NCBI GenBank assembly: GCA_902798675.1
Contig: CADBXQ010000047.1
Location: 1-6,199 of the forward strand
DNA from: Oscillospiraceae bacterium
Lineage (GTDB): Bacteria; Bacillota; Clostridia; Oscillospirales; Ruminococcaceae
Direction of reading: 5' to 3'
DNA: 6,199 nt
The notes beneath the pieces were generated by a model. The model saw only the letters and a program-made list of their open reading frames with translations, ran no database searches and was not told the DNA's origin. Below, piece after piece: positions 5,391 to 6,199 of this stretch. Each line of letters begins with the position of its first letter. Within the stretch, counting starts at the first letter, position 1. The position numbers were made by a program, and so were the translations under genes.

Positions 5391-5446
5391 ATATTTTAAG
5401 GAGAAGTTTTTATTGAGACAAATCTAACCCAAAAAAATAATACAAA
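5391..5446 (-). repeat. Outer inverted block, right copy
   Basis: It is the inverted partner of 4605-4660, 40 of 56 without gaps. It lies in the gap before radC. It contains AAGGAG (5399-5404), but the reading frames after it close almost at once. Confidence 0.65.
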
Positions 5447-5527
5447 ATGTCATTTCTTTATTGTGAACCTAAAAAAATTTAGCGGTTATTTTTATAACAA
5501 AGGCTAGATTTTGTGCTTGTGATGTGG
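5447..5527. other. AT-rich leader region before radC, no gene seen
   Basis: No protein or RNA gene is visible. A small GTTAT-TTTT-ATAAC hairpin and an imperfect AACCTAAA/TTTAGCGGTT hairpin lie here, both AT-rich. They may belong to the radC regulatory region. Confidence 0.3.
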
Positions 5528-5533
5528 TATAAT
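5505..5533 (+). promoter_or_regulatory. Extended -10 promoter for radC
   Basis: TATAAT (5528-5533) is perfect and preceded by TGG, giving the extended TGnTATAAT form. The -35 region (TAGATT at 5505-5510) matches poorly, which the extended -10 can make up for. Transcription would start near 5540, about 42 bases before the radC start codon. Confidence 0.65.
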
Positions 5534-5581
5534 AAATTAATATGTATATAAGATATAAAGTCGGATGGGTGGGGATATATT

Positions 5582-6199
5582 TTGGAGCAACACTCGCATT
5601 CAGGCCACAGAAGCAGGATGAAGAATAGATTTTTAAAAACAGGCTTTGATGGCTTTGAGCCCCACGAAGCTCTGGAGCTTTTGCTGTTTTACGCAATACC
5701 CAAGCGCGACACTAATAAATTAGCTCATGATTTAATAGAACAGTTTGGCTCGATTGCAGGGGTTATGAACGCCCCATATGAGCTTTTGCTTCAAGTTAAA
5801 GGCGTTGGGGAGCATGCTGCGATTTTGCTAAAGCAAATGCCCCAAATGTTTCGGTTATATAGCGAAGATATGGCCAAGCCCAGCAAAATTATGGACACTC
5901 CGGACAAATGGAGAAAATTTTTTAAAGCCAAATTTGTCGGCAGGGTTAACGAAGTTTTGTTTGTTGCTGGGATTGATGATTTTGCGCGCTTTGTTGCTTG
6001 CGAACTTTTAAATCAGGGGAGCAGAAAGGCTGTTAACATTTCGTGTGAGCTGATTATTAGATTTGCGATGCGTTGGAATGTTGATCGGATAGTTTTGGCT
6101 CATAACCACCCTAACGGAGTCGCAACCCCCTCGATTCAGGACAAAATCAAAACCCAGGATCTGGTTGCGGCGCTTCGGGCTTTGAACATGACTTTGGTT
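5582..6199 (+). CDS. radC: RadC-family JAMM/JAB domain protein (partial, 3' end missing)
   Basis: The first 206 residues are present; the frame is still open at the window edge. The N-terminal part (GHRSRMKNRFLKTG at 8-21, ELLLFYAIPKRDTN at 32-45, then a helix-hairpin-helix QVKGVGEHAA at 71-80) is the usual RadC front. The JAMM metal site is intact: E156, then H174 and H176 in AHNHPNG, S184 and D187. The conserved C-terminal stretch after the metal site is cut off. RadC proteins are widespread; a repair role was first claimed from an E. coli mutation later traced to recG, so their function is uncertain. The start is TTG at 5582: the frame closes at 5549-5551 with no ATG between, a G-rich site (5567-5574) precedes it, and the later ATG at 5618 would cut off the conserved GHR segment. 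Confidence 0.92.
   Translation, partial: MEQHSHSGHRSRMKNRFLKTGFDGFEPHEALELLLFYAIPKRDTNKLAHDLIEQFGSIAGVMNAPYELLLQVKGVGEHAAILLKQMPQMFRLYSEDMAKPSKIMDTPDKWRKFFKAKFVGRVNEVLFVAGIDDFARFVACELLNQGSRKAVNISCELIIRFAMRWNVDRIVLAHNHPNGVATPSIQDKIKTQDLVAALRALNMTLV

Larger units (their letters stand above)
4605..5446. repeat. Large imperfect palindrome: two inverted copies of one unit
   Basis: The left arm (4605-5068) and right arm (5155-5446) are inverted copies around an 86-base centre. Working outward, the matching blocks are: inner block at the promoter -35 (5052-5068 with 5155-5168, 14 matches and a 3-base gap), core (4705-4761 with 5291-5347, 50 of 57), and outer block (4605-4660 with 5391-5446, 40 of 56 without gaps). 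The core-to-outer spacing is 44 and 43 bases. Between core and inner block the arms are only loosely alike; the left arm carries about 170 bases more, including two strong hairpins. No convincing protein gene lies within. It may be a non-autonomous mobile repeat with very long inverted ends, or a divergent duplication of a small RNA gene. No transposase is present. Confidence 0.75.

Noticed and set aside
5412..5505. A 30-codon frame after AAGGAG at 5399-5404
   Set aside because: It could only start at ATT; the TTG just after it closes after four codons. The composition is plain AT-rich.
4507..5581. CRISPR array or a complete insertion sequence
   Set aside because: There are no regularly spaced short direct repeats and no transposase reading frame; the repeats are inverted and few.

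Overview
The window is AT-rich bacterial DNA of Bacillota type, probably from a Clostridia-like organism. The grounds are the gene order ftsX / M23 peptidase / S41 peptidase, purine-rich Shine-Dalgarno sites, promoters of the TTGACA - TGnTATAAT kind, tRNA genes that encode CCA, and TTG start codons in three of the four genes whose start is visible on the plus strand. Species cannot be fixed from the sequence alone.

Left part (1-3015, plus strand) is a cell-envelope cluster. It holds the last 21 codons of FtsX, a secreted coiled-coil M23 peptidase, a membrane-anchored PDZ/S41 C-terminal processing peptidase, and a small MmcQ/YjbR-family protein. FtsEX normally controls peptidoglycan hydrolysis through coiled-coil partners outside the membrane, and the M23 protein next door is the obvious partner. 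The S41 peptidase has its own candidate promoter but lies in the same direction.

Middle part (3016-4506, minus strand) converges on the first cluster. A good promoter at 4477-4506 drives tRNA-Thr(TGT) and tRNA-Tyr(GTA). An isocitrate dehydrogenase-like gene follows 67 bases after the tRNA-Tyr CCA end, and may be partly read through from the tRNA promoter.

The stretch 4507-5581 has no convincing protein gene and is the most unusual part. It contains an approximately 840-bp imperfect palindrome (4605-5446): two inverted, diverged copies of one unit. A 57-bp core matches at 50 of 57 positions and an outer 56-bp block at 40 of 56, with nearly equal spacing between the blocks. Near the centre a consensus promoter points outward (left) through the longer arm; the right arm keeps the matching -35 but has lost the -10. 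The longer arm is rich in hairpins. The conserved core can form the same short helix in both copies, with a C-G to U-A exchange, so a structured non-coding RNA or a non-autonomous mobile repeat are the two main readings.

Right end (5582-6199, plus strand) is the first 206 codons of a RadC-family protein with an intact JAMM metal motif, preceded by an extended -10 promoter. It runs off the window.
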